Shown: positions 1 to 9,747, counted from the first letter of the stretch. The stretch: DNA of 25,623 nucleotides from JAGLTN01 sp023135255 (GCA_030639495.1 DAOWCP010000026.1:1-25623), one strand, 5' to 3'. Numbers and translations are program-made. The notes: generated by a model not told the origin, from the letters alone.

Positions 1-1
1 C

Positions 2-259
2 CTGAGTGTTGTCGCTAACCCGACCGGTACGTCAGACTGTGAAGACAGTATATACAAAACCGGCGTGGCCTTGTTCTCAGATGTCTTATTTACTGCTGTT
101 GTTGGTGATATGTCCGGCAAGCCCTGGGTCTTAGGACAGGAATGGGATGATACTTCACCAAGTGATTTCTTTGATGGCTCTATTGATGACCTGCGTTTTT
201 ATGACAGGGTATTGAGTAGTGAGGAGATTTTGCAACTTTACTATGAATTTGCCGATTAA
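2..259 (+). CDS. C-terminal end of a LamG/concanavalin A-like lectin domain protein (5' partial)
   Basis: The frame is open from the left edge and ends with TAA at 257-259, giving about 85 residues. The segment DGSIDDLRFYDRVLSSEEI is the typical final beta-strand and short helix of LamG (Laminin_G_3) domains, which normally read GxIDDVRIYNRALSxxEI. Proteins ending this way are usually large secreted or surface proteins that bind carbohydrate, and are common in planctomycetes. Nothing of the N-terminus is visible, so the catalytic or anchoring parts cannot be named. No terminator stands out after it. The domain assignment is firm; the role of the whole protein is unknown. Confidence 0.8.
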   Translation: MSVVANPTGTSDCEDSIYKTGVALFSDVLFTAVVGDMSGKPWVLGQEWDDTSPSDFFDGSIDDLRFYDRVLSSEEILQLYYEFAD

Positions 260-398
260 CTTTTACAGGCTGAAACCTATATAACACATCCCAAATAAAA
301 AGTCATGCGAAAATGATTAGTAATCCGCTGATATCAGCCCGCGGCGAGACCAAACGCAAAATCTCTCAGCAAAACCCAACCTTATTTGCTATGCAGTA

Positions 399-427
399 TT
401 GACAAAAAGGTATTTTAAAACTATGAT
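399..427 (+). promoter_or_regulatory. sigma70-type promoter for the dnaE operon
   Basis: TTGACA at 399-404 is followed after exactly 17 bases by TATGAT at 422-427, a perfect -35 and a 5/6 -10 box. Transcription should start near 434, giving a leader of about 33 bases before the dnaE ATG at 467. It is the only strong promoter seen in front of the long co-directional block that follows. Confidence 0.75.
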
Positions 428-466
428 GACTATTCGGAAATTTTTCTTTAAGGGTTTACTTAAGTT

Positions 467-3400
467 ATGTCTGACAAAGGATTTGTACATCTTCACCTGC
501 ATAGTCAGTATTCGCTGCTCGATGGTGCTATTCCAATAAGTAAGCTTATCAAAAAATGTAAAGCTCTGGACATGTCATCCGTTGCGGTAACCGACCATGG
601 TAATATGTTCGGGGCATTGGAGTTTTATACCAAGGCAAAGGCAGCCGGCATCAAGCCTATCGTCGGCTGTGAGGTTTATATCGCACCTGACAGCAGGTTC
701 AACAGACAGAAAACCGGCATAAAAGAAGCTGCTTACCACCTGATACTTTTAGCGATGAGCGAAAAAGGCTATAAGAATCTCATCAAGCTAACCTCAGCAG
801 CCTATACCGAGGGTTTTTATTATCGCCCAAGGATAGACAAAGAACTCCTCACTGAACTTAATGAAGATTTGATATGCTCGTCAGCTTGTATCAGCGGTGA
901 AATTGCCAGACTATTAATAAAAGGAAATGAAAAGGGCGCAAAAGAAGCAGCCCAAAGTTACTTAAACATCTTCGGCGATAGGTATTATATCGAAATACAA
1001 ACCCACGAAAACGACGACACCAGCGCACGCCCAGCTCTCATAGATCTTGCTAATAAAATGTCCATCCCGCTGGTAGCGACCAACGATGCACACTTTCTCG
1101 ATGCTGATGATTACGATGCCCATAACTGTCTGTGCTGTATCGGAACGGGCAAGATGGCAAACGACCCGGACAGGATGATATACCCCAGGGATCTGTATGT
1201 AAAAAGTTCGCAGGAAATGAGAGAAGTTTTTGCCGACGTGCCGCAAGCCTGCGATAACACACTGGAAATCGCAAAACGCTGTAACGTCAAAATAGATACC
1301 AAAACACGTCATGCACCGGTATTCGTCCCGGATGACGGTTCGACGGCTGAAAAATTTCTGACAAAACTATGCTATGAAAACGCAAAAAACCTGTACGGCA
1401 AAATAACTGAAGAAGTAGATGCAAGAATCAAACGTGAACTGGAAGTCATTGAGGGCAAAGGCTTTTCCAGCTACTTCCTGATTAACTGGGAAGTATGCAA
1501 ATGGGCACATGATAACCATATCCCCGTCGGCGCCAGAGGCTCGGGCGTAGGAACGATCGTCGGCTATTGCCTGGGGCTTTGCAATATTGACCCTTTGAAA
1601 TACGATTTACTCTTTGAACGTTTCATGGACCCCGACCGTGACGAAATGCCCGATATCGATATCGATATGTGCCAGGCAAACCGCCAGAGGCTCATCGACT
1701 ATGTAAAAGAAAAATACGGCTACGTCGCCCAGATAACAACTATGGGTACGCTGAAAGCCAAAGGAGTTATCCGGGATGTCTGCCGCGTAAAAAATATCCC
1801 GCTGCCCGAAGCTGACAAGCTCGCCAAACTCATTCCTGATGGGTTAAAAATGACAATTGAAAAAGCCCTCAAAGCAGAACCTGAACTAAAAAATATATAT
1901 GAAACAAAACCAGAGATAAGAGAAGTAATCGACATCTGCAAAAAACTCGAAGGTCTGGCAAGACACTGCTCGGTACATGCTTGCGGAATAGTTATCGCCC
2001 AGGAACCTTTGGAAACATATATACCCGTTTACAAAGCTACAGGCTCAGATGATTTGATAACGCAGTTTGAAGGCCCTTACGTTGAAAAAGCCGGTCTGCT
2101 GAAAATGGACTTTCTCGGCCTGAAAACACTTAGCGTACTCGCACGCGCAAGAGACCTCATCCAGCAAATTCATGGTATCGAAATTGTACTCGACGATATC
2201 GATATTGAGGACCCGAAGGTTTTCGAGATTTTCAGCAAGGGCAAAACAAAGGGTGTATTCCAGTTTGAATCCGGCGGCATGCAGGACCTTCTTATGAAAA
2301 TGAAGCCTGACAGGCTTGAAGACCTCATCGCTGCAAATGCGCTGTACCGTCCCGGGCCTATGACACTTATCCCGGATTATATCGCGCGTAAACATGGCGA
2401 AAAATGGACAATGCCTCATCCGATATTAACAGAGGTACTCCAGGAAACTTACGGCATCATGATCTACCAGGAACAGATCATGCGTATTGCAAACCGACTC
2501 GGTGACATACCGCTGCGTGAAGCATACACGATGATTAAAGCGATCAGTAAAAAACAGCTTAAGGTCATTGCATCAGCAAAAGAAAAATTCATCGAAGGCT
2601 GTCAGAAAAAAAACCTCACCACTGAACAGGCAGAAGAAATATTCGAACTTATCGAACGATTTGCAGGTTACGGCTTTAACAAAAGTCACTCAACCCGTTA
2701 TGCGTTTATCGCATATCAGACCGCTTGGTTGAAAACACATTATCCCGTTGAGTTCATGGCTGCTCTTTTGACCTATGATGGTGACAACACTGAAAAGGTC
2801 GTAGACTATATCGGTGAATGCAAAAAAATGGGCATCGAAATACTGGCTCCGGATATAAACGAAAGTATGGTCGACTTTACGCCTCTTTATAAAGATGAAG
2901 AATCCAGGAAAGAGAAAAAAGGGGTTATCCGCTTTGGTCTGGCGGCGGTAAAAGGCGTCGGCGAAAAGGCTGTCGAGCAGATCATTAAAGCTCGTGAGCA
3001 AGTTGGGAAATTTGAAACGCTTTACCACTTCTGCGAAAATGCCGATACCAGAGCTGCAAATAAGCAGGTTATGGAGGCTTTGATAAAAGCCGGTGCTTTT
3101 GACAGGCTCGGCGGAAATCGGGCACAGATGACAGCGGGATTGGAATCTGCAATGCAGGTCGGCTCTTCACTACAGGCTGACAAAGCCAACGGTCAGATGA
3201 ATTTCTTTGGTCAAATGGAAACAGAGGAACAAAACGAACAGCCCTCTCATGGGCTGCCTAATGTAGACCCCTGGCCTGAACAGCAGATGCTTACATTTGA
3301 AAAACAAGTGCTCGGCTTTTACGTCACAAGCAACCCATTAAGCAAACACGCTGAGATAATAAATGTTTACTCGACTGTAAATTCTTCTAAGCTCGAAAAA

Positions 3401-3922
3401 TGCAATCAGGACAAAGAAGTTACCATCGGTGGAATGATAACCAAAATCAGACAGCTTGTTACCAAAACCGGCAGAAACGCTGGCTCCAAAATGGCGGTCT
3501 TCGTCCTTGAAGACCTTCAGGGTGAAGCTGAAGTTGTAATGTTCCCGAAAACACTTGCAAAACAGCAGGAATATCTTGTTGAAGATAAGATAGTCTTCGT
3601 AAAAGGAACCGTCGACTGCAAAAGAGAAAAACCAAATATATTCGCAGATGAATTGATCGCTATAGAGGATGTAACCGAAAAACTTGCCGCCAAAGTCAAC
3701 ATCCAGCTTTTCTCGAACGAAATAAACAAAGAAACACTTGGCAGAATAAAAAGCCTGTGCCAATACCACAAAGGCAAAAGCAGTCTATGTGTCACCATCC
3801 AAACCGACAAAGGTCGAGTCTGTGCGACCGCAAATAAAAACTTATCGGTAAATCCTGACATAGAATTTTGCAGAATGATGAAATCTATCGTAGGCAAAGA
3901 AAATTTTACACTTTCAAAATAA
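467..3922 (+). CDS. dnaE: DNA polymerase III subunit alpha
   Basis: This is the catalytic subunit of the replicative polymerase, at 1151 residues a usual length for DnaE1. The N-terminal PHP domain opens with HLHLH at residues 8-12. The polymerase core carries MPDIDIDM, where D396 and D398 align with the two E. coli catalytic aspartates, and KMDFLGL, where D548 is the third. A helix-hairpin-helix region lies around residues 810-870. QMNFF at 910-914 sits where the E. coli internal beta-clamp motif (QADMF) lies, and an OB-fold follows near 990-1070. The start at 467 gives the canonical MSDKGFVHLH opening, though its Shine-Dalgarno is weak. It is first in a block with tmk and holB, and a near-consensus promoter precedes it. 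Confidence 0.97.
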   Translation: MSDKGFVHLHLHSQYSLLDGAIPISKLIKKCKALDMSSVAVTDHGNMFGALEFYTKAKAAGIKPIVGCEVYIAPDSRFNRQKTGIKEAAYHLILLAMSEKGYKNLIKLTSAAYTEGFYYRPRIDKELLTELNEDLICSSACISGEIARLLIKGNEKGAKEAAQSYLNIFGDRYYIEIQTHENDDTSARPALIDLANKMSIPLVATNDAHFLDADDYDAHNCLCCIGTGKMANDPDRMIYPRDLYVKSSQEMREVFADVPQACDNTLEIAKRCNVKIDTKTRHAPVFVPDDGSTAEKFLTKLCYENAKNLYGKITEEVDARIKRELEVIEGKGFSSYFLINWEVCKWAHDNHIPVGARGSGVGTIVGYCLGLCNIDPLKYDLLFERFMDPDRDEMPDIDIDMCQANRQRLIDYVKEKYGYVAQITTMGTLKAKGVIRDVCRVKNIPLPEADKLAKLIPDGLKMTIEKALKAEPELKNIYETKPEIREVIDICKKLEGLARHCSVHACGIVIAQEPLETYIPVYKATGSDDLITQFEGPYVEKAGLLKMDFLGLKTLSVLARARDLIQQIHGIEIVLDDIDIEDPKVFEIFSKGKTKGVFQFESGGMQDLLMKMKPDRLEDLIAANALYRPGPMTLIPDYIARKHGEKWTMPHPILTEVLQETYGIMIYQEQIMRIANRLGDIPLREAYTMIKAISKKQLKVIASAKEKFIEGCQKKNLTTEQAEEIFELIERFAGYGFNKSHSTRYAFIAYQTAWLKTHYPVEFMAALLTYDGDNTEKVVDYIGECKKMGIEILAPDINESMVDFTPLYKDEESRKEKKGVIRFGLAAVKGVGEKAVEQIIKAREQVGKFETLYHFCENADTRAANKQVMEALIKAGAFDRLGGNRAQMTAGLESAMQVGSSLQADKANGQMNFFGQMETEEQNEQPSHGLPNVDPWPEQQMLTFEKQVLGFYVTSNPLSKHAEIINVYSTVNSSKLEKCNQDKEVTIGGMITKIRQLVTKTGRNAGSKMAVFVLEDLQGEAEVVMFPKTLAKQQEYLVEDKIVFVKGTVDCKREKPNIFADELIAIEDVTEKLAAKVNIQLFSNEINKETLGRIKSLCQYHKGKSSLCVTIQTDKGRVCATANKNLSVNPDIEFCRMMKSIVGKENFTLSK

Positions 3923-3939
3923 CACATGGATAAACAATT

Positions 3940-4728
3940 GTGAAATACATCAAAGAATCGATCTCAATATTAAAAACCCGCTGGCCTGAAGCAGCCATGC
4001 TGATTGGTATGGCATTGGCTTTGGGGGTTTTAAATATGAGTTTTTTTACCATGGGAAAAGGTAATGCCTCGCCTCAACCAGCAAGCGTATTTCTTTTTTT
4101 AGTAATAATGGTATTTTTCCTGTTATTCAAATTAGGGTTTCTAAGCACAGCTCACCAAAGCAAAGACCAGCATCAACTGCCATTAACACTTTTGAAAGAA
4201 GGAAAAAGATTCTTCTGGCGATTCGTTTTGCTTGGCATGCTTTACGCAACAGTATATTTTGCTGTTACATTAGCCATACTGCCTTTTTTCGCTCCACAGG
4301 ACATTGCCGGTTCCAACCCGGAAAAATTAGTCTCCGTTTTTGAAAAGGTTTCACTTCTCGACTACATCATTATCACGCTCGTCTTTATGAAATTTATTCT
4401 TTTCTTACCGGCATTAATAATTGTAACCGATGTCACCGTCCCTTCAAGTTTCAGCTTATTGAAATACTGTAAGCTCAAAGACGCTAAAGGTCTGGTAGTG
4501 CTTTTTTTAACCCAGATGGCAATAAATGTAATATGGATGCTGTTGCCGGATTTCGGAATAGAATTAAAATACCAGAAAATCCTGTCAATATTGCCAGCTG
4601 TCGTAAATCAATGTTTCACCTTGATTTTAACTGTTGCAGCAATAAGATTTGTTGCTTCCCTGGATTTATTGTATGATAACAAAAACGAAAATGAGCTTGA
4701 ATCTGATTTAACAGAAGGTGAAAATTGA
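3940..4728 (+). CDS. six-helix integral membrane protein of unknown function
   Basis: I do not recognise this protein of 262 residues. About six hydrophobic segments are visible, near residues 17-36, 48-70, 92-115, 140-162, 183-202 and 213-240. An acidic tail ends it (DNKNENELESDLTEGEN). The start is GTG at 3940, 17 bases after dnaE, and the stop overlaps the tmk start by 4 bases, so it is very probably co-transcribed and translationally coupled with tmk. Membrane proteins of this kind, with paired helices and soluble loops, are often DUF-type without known role. The operon position does not reveal a function. Confidence 0.85.
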   Translation: MKYIKESISILKTRWPEAAMLIGMALALGVLNMSFFTMGKGNASPQPASVFLFLVIMVFFLLFKLGFLSTAHQSKDQHQLPLTLLKEGKRFFWRFVLLGMLYATVYFAVTLAILPFFAPQDIAGSNPEKLVSVFEKVSLLDYIIITLVFMKFILFLPALIIVTDVTVPSSFSLLKYCKLKDAKGLVVLFLTQMAINVIWMLLPDFGIELKYQKILSILPAVVNQCFTLILTVAAIRFVASLDLLYDNKNENELESDLTEGEN

Positions 4729-5348
4729 AAGAACTATTAAAAGGAAAATTTATTGTTCTCGATGGCCCTGATGGCTGCGGCAAAAGCACCCAATCAAAGC
4801 TGCTTAGAAAATGGGCACAAGATAACCAGGTTGAAACCGTCAGCTTCCGCGATCCCGGCACAACTGTTATCGGTGAAAAAATAAGGGACATTCTGCTCGA
4901 CCCGGCTCACAAAGAAATGAACACAAGATGCGAACTGCTCTTATACATGGCCGCCAGAGCGCAGCTTTACAGCGAATCCATCGCACCAGCATTAAACCAA
5001 GGCAAATGCGTCATTTTGGATCGTTGGCTTTCAAGCACATGTGCATACCAAGGTTGCGCTGGTGGATTTGGCATCCAAAAGGTTGTGAAATTAGCCCTCG
5101 ACAGCCTTGAAAGAGCCTGGCCTGATATTACCATCATACTCGATATCGACCTCGAAGATGCAAAACCAAGACTAAGTGCCAACCTCGACCGCATGGAACA
5201 GAAAAGTAAAGACTACCATGAAAAAGTCAGACAGGGGTTTCTCGAACTCGCTAAAGAGATGGAAAGCTTTAAAGTAGTAGATGCCGCAGATGATATTGAC
5301 ACTGTCCATGAAAACGTAATGAATCATATTAAGGCAGCTCTGGGATAA
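4725..5348 (+). CDS. tmk: thymidylate kinase (dTMP kinase)
   Basis: It phosphorylates dTMP to dTDP with ATP, on the way to dTTP. Its 207 residues are the usual length. The P-loop GPDGCGKST lies at residues 14-22. FRDPGTTVIGEKIR at 41-54 matches the REPGGT..GE.IR substrate-binding segment, with D and T in place of the common E and G. The DRW motif starts at D99 and is followed by SSTCAYQG. The LID-like RMEQKSKDYHEKVR follows. The TTG start overlaps the previous stop as TTGA and has a Shine-Dalgarno (AAGG, 4713-4716). Its stop abuts the holB ATG, an arrangement that recalls the tmk-holB linkage of Firmicutes. Confidence 0.96.
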   Translation: MKELLKGKFIVLDGPDGCGKSTQSKLLRKWAQDNQVETVSFRDPGTTVIGEKIRDILLDPAHKEMNTRCELLLYMAARAQLYSESIAPALNQGKCVILDRWLSSTCAYQGCAGGFGIQKVVKLALDSLERAWPDITIILDIDLEDAKPRLSANLDRMEQKSKDYHEKVRQGFLELAKEMESFKVVDAADDIDTVHENVMNHIKAALG

Positions 5349-6461
5349 ATGTCACTTAAAGATATATTCTGCCAGGATAAAGCTATAGGCCTCTTGCAAC
5401 GGGCAAGATCCACAGACAAGCTGGCCAACTCATATATTTTTGCCGGCAATGATGGAATAGGCAAACATAAAACCGCTGTTGAATGGGCAAAACTACTGCT
5501 GTGCAAAAACCCCATAGAAGAAAATAATTTTGCCGACAGCTGTGGTCAATGCAGCTCATGTAAAATGGTAGAGGCCAACTCCCACCCGGATTTGCAGCTT
5601 GTCTACAAAGAGCTGCTCGAATTCACTAAAAAAGGCAAAAATAAAAAAAATCCCGTCCAAATGCCTATAGATGTAATCCGCGAATTTTTAGTAGAAAAGG
5701 TTTCCGCCAAACCAACTCACTCAGCAAAAAAAATCTTTATCGTCAATGAAGCAGAAAAACTCAACCCATCTTCTCAGAACTGCCTGCTGAAAGTGCTGGA
5801 AGAGCCTCCTGCCTTTTGCACGATAATTCTTATTACCTCCAGATTGGATAACCTGCTGCCGACGACAAAATCCCGCTGTCAGATAATACGTTTCGGCCCG
5901 GTATCAGAAGATAAGATTATCCATAAGCTTACTCTGCTTGGTCTAACAGCTGAGAAAGCAACCTATTTCGCAAGACTCTCACAGGCAAGCATCGGTCAGG
6001 CATGCTGCTGGGCAACGCTCGAAAACGAAGAAACACAATTATACCAGAAGAAAAAAGAGCTTATCCATCTTCTGGCTACCTATAAATACCAGGACAGCCT
6101 TGATGTTGCCGGAAAATTTATGGCCGCCGGAAAACAAATATCTGCCATCTGGAGCAAGCTCGAACCAAATACAAGCAAATCTGATATAAACCGAAGAACA
6201 TCAACGTTTTTGATCTGGATAATAATATCAGCGATGCATGACGTGATGAAGCTTGAAATGACAGGATTGGAAGGCACTATTAATTCTGACCAGAAGCAGC
6301 AGATTAAAGCACTCAAAAGCCGATTTACGCCTGATCAAGCCGCTGAAAATATATCGCAGCTGTACAAAAGCCTTAAATGGTTGGAAGCTTCGGTCAATGA
6401 AAAACTTATTTTTGAGCAAATGTTGTTAAATCTCGCAGATTTTGATAAAATGACTGTTTAA
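5349..6461 (+). CDS. holB: DNA polymerase III subunit delta' (clamp-loader AAA+ protein)
   Basis: This clamp-loader subunit helps open and place the beta clamp. It has 370 residues. A P-loop-like GNDGIGKHK lies at 33-41. Cysteines 52, 65, 68 and 71 form the usual zinc module, followed by HPDLQLV. QNCLLKVLEEPP is the delta' helix before sensor 1. TTKSRCQIIRF contains the SRC arginine-finger motif at 175-177. Together these fit HolB better than DnaX, whose C-terminal tau/gamma part is absent. The ATG follows the tmk stop directly, so the pair is translationally coupled. The C-terminal third is poorly conserved, as is usual. Confidence 0.92.
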   Translation: MSLKDIFCQDKAIGLLQRARSTDKLANSYIFAGNDGIGKHKTAVEWAKLLLCKNPIEENNFADSCGQCSSCKMVEANSHPDLQLVYKELLEFTKKGKNKKNPVQMPIDVIREFLVEKVSAKPTHSAKKIFIVNEAEKLNPSSQNCLLKVLEEPPAFCTIILITSRLDNLLPTTKSRCQIIRFGPVSEDKIIHKLTLLGLTAEKATYFARLSQASIGQACCWATLENEETQLYQKKKELIHLLATYKYQDSLDVAGKFMAAGKQISAIWSKLEPNTSKSDINRRTSTFLIWIIISAMHDVMKLEMTGLEGTINSDQKQQIKALKSRFTPDQAAENISQLYKSLKWLEASVNEKLIFEQMLLNLADFDKMTV

Positions 6462-6494
6462 CTTAATTTTACAGATTATTCAGGATATATTATA

Positions 6495-7688
6495 GTGACG
6501 GAAAATAACCAGGCTCAAAAACCTAAACAGGATAAAAATAAAAAATACATACTGGTGCGTTATGGTCTGATAAACCTGATGGGCTGGTTTGAACACAATG
6601 AAAAACACATCCCTAAAAAACCAACAAGGGTCATCGTGAAAACCGAAAGAGGACTTGAGCTTGGCTGTATTGTGGGAAACATGGTAGGATATAAAGCTGG
6701 TCATTTCAAGATGACAAAAGAACAGCTTCAGGAATACTACGAAGATAGCGAAATAGAATTCCAGGAAAAACCTGCCGGAAGGCTTCTAAGAATCGCCGAT
6801 GAGGATGACATAAACGAGGAAAAGCACCTCAGGCAGATTGTGAAAGAGGAAACACAATACTGTAAAAAATGTGTTGAAGAACTTGAACTGCCTATGAAGA
6901 TAGTCAGTGCTGAACATATTTTCGGCGGCGAAAGAGTGATATTTTATTTTATGTCTGAATCAAGAGTTGATTTCAGAGAACTTGTAAAAAAAATCGCACA
7001 TGAATACCAGACTCGAATAGAAATGCGGCAGATCGGCGCACGCGATGAAGCCAAACTTTTGGGAGATTATGAAACTTGCGGCCAACAATGCTGCTGTCAG
7101 AAATTCCTTAAAGTTTTGAAACCTGTAAATATGAGAATGGCAAAAATGCAAAAAGCCACTCTCGACCCTTCTAAAATATCGGGCTATTGCGGAAGACTGA
7201 AATGTTGTCTGCGTTATGAAGATCAGACATATACACAATTAAAGCGAAATCTGCCTCGAAAAAATACTCCTGTAAAAACACCTCAGGGCAAAGGCAAAGT
7301 TATTAACACCCAAATACTTACTCAACTGGTAATGGTACTGCATGATAATGGTGAAAGAGCCGCCGTCCCACTGGAAGATATTAAGATAATCACACCAGAA
7401 GAAGCCGCTGCTGAGAACGGCAATGACAAACAGCAAGATAACAAGGCCGAAAAATCATCTGATGAAAAAACTCCTGACAGCAATAACCAAAACAACAGTA
7501 ACAGCAATGGTGACAACAAGCAAAACGACAATGAAAACGGTAAACGCCGTGGAAACAGAAGAAGAAACAGAAGAAATAACAAAAACAACAAACAGAATAA
7601 TAAAGCAGAAAATGACAGCCCTGAAAACAAACAAACGCAGGACAATGATCAAAACAATAACAAATCGGATAATGCCCAACAGCAATAA
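6495..7688 (+). CDS. ricT: PSP1 domain protein, RicT/YaaT type, with long Asn/Lys/Gln-rich tail
   Basis: The first 290 or so residues are a PSP1 domain. The cysteine motifs are C123/C126, CGQQCCC from C195, and GYCGRLKCCLRYE with C232, C237 and C238. In Bacillus RicT these belong to a 4Fe-4S-binding complex with RicA and RicF that affects RNase Y activity and phosphorelay. No ricA or ricF partner lies here, so the role is inferred from family and position. The order tmk-holB-ricT-metG resembles the Firmicutes cluster. Residues 300-397 are a low-complexity tail of N, K, Q, D and E with a basic stretch (RRGNRRRNRRNNKNNK) that could touch nucleic acid. The start is GTG, with a weak CAGGA 9 bases upstream. 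Confidence 0.88.
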   Translation: MTENNQAQKPKQDKNKKYILVRYGLINLMGWFEHNEKHIPKKPTRVIVKTERGLELGCIVGNMVGYKAGHFKMTKEQLQEYYEDSEIEFQEKPAGRLLRIADEDDINEEKHLRQIVKEETQYCKKCVEELELPMKIVSAEHIFGGERVIFYFMSESRVDFRELVKKIAHEYQTRIEMRQIGARDEAKLLGDYETCGQQCCCQKFLKVLKPVNMRMAKMQKATLDPSKISGYCGRLKCCLRYEDQTYTQLKRNLPRKNTPVKTPQGKGKVINTQILTQLVMVLHDNGERAAVPLEDIKIITPEEAAAENGNDKQQDNKAEKSSDEKTPDSNNQNNSNSNGDNKQNDNENGKRRGNRRRNRRNNKNNKQNNKAENDSPENKQTQDNDQNNNKSDNAQQQ

Positions 7689-7703
7689 TATTCAGAGGGA
7701 AGT

Positions 7704-9722
7704 ATGTCTCGAAAAATAGTTGTAACATCAGCTCTGCCTTACTCTAACGGCCCTATTCATATAGGACATCTCGTAGAATATCTCCAGACTGATATATGGG
7801 TAAGGTTCCAGAAAATTTGCGGCAATCAGTGTTTCTATTTCTGTGCAGATGACACACATGGCACACCAATAATGATAAGCGCAAGAGACAAAAACATAGA
7901 GCCAGAAAAGCTTATAGACCAGGTACACAAAGAGCACAAAGCTGACTTCGATAATTTCTTCATCGAATTTGATAATTATTATTCGACGCATTCTCCTGAA
8001 AATAAGCAGTTCAGCCAGGAAATTTACAAACGTCTTAAACAAGCTGGTTCAATAGTAAAAAAGAATATTGAGCAAACCTACTGCGAAAACTGCAATATGT
8101 TCTTACCTGACAGGTTCGTAAGAGGTATTTGCCCAAAATGTAAAGCTGACGATCAATATGGTGACTCCTGCGATAAATGCGGCGGCACATACCACCCCAC
8201 TGACCTTATAGAATCTCATTGTTCCGTTTGCGGCAACACGCCGTCACTTAAAAAAAGTGATCACCTTTTTTTCAAACTTGCGGACTATACACCTCAGCTA
8301 AAAGAACTGATAGCATCTGGCTACACACAGCAATCAATGTCTAACAAGCTAAAAGAATGGTTCGACTCCGGTCTGAAAGACTGGGACATCTCAAGAGACG
8401 GACCCTATTTCGGTTTTGAAATTCCAGGAGAAGAAAATAAATTTTTCTATGTCTGGCTCGATGCGCCTATCGGGTATATGGCTTCGGTGAAAAATTACTG
8501 TGACAATAATGGACTGGATTTCGAAAAACTCTGGAACAGCGATGAATACGAACTATATCACTTCATAGGCAAAGATATAATGTATTTCCACGCGTTGTTC
8601 TTCCCGGCAATGCTCATAGGTTCAGGATACAAAACAGCTGACAAGCTTTTCGTACATGGCTTCTTAACCGTCAACGGTGAAAAAATGAGCAAATCAAAAG
8701 GTACTTTCATCAAAGCAAGTACCTATTTAAATCACCTCAACCCTGAATACCTGCGATATTACTACGCAAGCAAACTTACAGGCGGCGTAGAAGACCTCGA
8801 TCTGAGCGTCGAAGACTTTATCAACAAAACCAACTCAAACCTCGTCGGTAAATTCGCCAATCTTGCTTCACGTTCGGGGCCCATGCTCAAAAAGAAACTC
8901 GACGGAAAAACAGGCGCACTCAACCAGGCTGGTAAAAAGCTTATTGAGAAACTGGCTTCAGCAAAAGAAGAAATTATAAAAGATTACGAAAATCTGAACT
9001 ACGCTTCTGCTGTTCGGCTGATAGTTTCTCTTGCTGACGATGCTAATAAATATATTGAGGAAAACGAGCCCTGGAAAACTGTCAAAGAAGACCTCGAAAA
9101 AACAAGGACTACTTTGACCGCTGCAATAAACGCTGTTAAAATATTGACTATTTATCTAAAACCAATATTGCCCGAATACGCCGGAAAAGTTGAAGAGTTC
9201 CTGAATGTTGAACCTTTGACTTTTGATGACGTTGAAAAAACACTTGAGAACCATACTATCAACAAGTTTAAAAGACTAATTAATAGAGTGGAAAGAGAAC
9301 AGGTAGACGCTATGATCGAAGAAAGTAAACAAGACCAGGCGCAGCAACCGCCGACCAAAGAAGAAAAACCGCAGCTTCCGATCGAACCAATCGCCCAGGA
9401 GTGTACAATTGACGATTTCATCAAAGCCGATTTGAGAATTGCCAAAGTTATCGAAGTTGGCCCCGTTGAAGGAGCTGACAAACTCTTAGCTTTGAAACTC
9501 GATATCGGAGGAATTGAAAAAAATGTATTTGCAGGCATTGCCAAGGCTTATAAACCAGAAGAACTGATAGGCAAACTCGTCGTTTGTGTTGCAAACCTGA
9601 AACCGAGAAAAATGAAGTTCGGCATCTCTGAAGGAATGATACTGGCAGCCGGCCCGGGCGGCAAAGATATCTTCATGCTCTCCGTTGACCAGGGCGCAAC
9701 CCCAGGCCAGCGAATAAAATAA
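7704..9722 (+). CDS. metG: methionyl-tRNA synthetase
   Basis: It charges tRNA-Met for initiation and elongation. It has 672 residues. HIGH lies at 19-22 and KMSKS at 327-331. Two zinc-knuckle-like Cys pairs start at C127/C130, continue through ICPKC and CDKC, and end with CSVCG, which marks the four-cysteine-pair form. A linker rich in Q, P and E precedes a C-terminal EMAP/Trbp111-like tRNA-binding domain from about residue 568 (TIDDFIKADLRIAKV). GAGGGA at 7695-7700 lies just before the ATG, 15 bases after ricT. Possible terminator hairpins follow at 9748-9778. Confidence 0.97.
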   Translation: MSRKIVVTSALPYSNGPIHIGHLVEYLQTDIWVRFQKICGNQCFYFCADDTHGTPIMISARDKNIEPEKLIDQVHKEHKADFDNFFIEFDNYYSTHSPENKQFSQEIYKRLKQAGSIVKKNIEQTYCENCNMFLPDRFVRGICPKCKADDQYGDSCDKCGGTYHPTDLIESHCSVCGNTPSLKKSDHLFFKLADYTPQLKELIASGYTQQSMSNKLKEWFDSGLKDWDISRDGPYFGFEIPGEENKFFYVWLDAPIGYMASVKNYCDNNGLDFEKLWNSDEYELYHFIGKDIMYFHALFFPAMLIGSGYKTADKLFVHGFLTVNGEKMSKSKGTFIKASTYLNHLNPEYLRYYYASKLTGGVEDLDLSVEDFINKTNSNLVGKFANLASRSGPMLKKKLDGKTGALNQAGKKLIEKLASAKEEIIKDYENLNYASAVRLIVSLADDANKYIEENEPWKTVKEDLEKTRTTLTAAINAVKILTIYLKPILPEYAGKVEEFLNVEPLTFDDVEKTLENHTINKFKRLINRVEREQVDAMIEESKQDQAQQPPTKEEKPQLPIEPIAQECTIDDFIKADLRIAKVIEVGPVEGADKLLALKLDIGGIEKNVFAGIAKAYKPEELIGKLVVCVANLKPRKMKFGISEGMILAAGPGGKDIFMLSVDQGATPGQRIK

Positions 9723-9747
9723 CAAAAGCTGTCTCAGTAACTCTACA

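Noticed and set aside
7423..7719. Plus-strand Thr/Lys-rich frame overlapping the ricT tail
   Set aside because: It is the shifted reading of the Asn/Lys low-complexity tail, with no ribosome-binding site.
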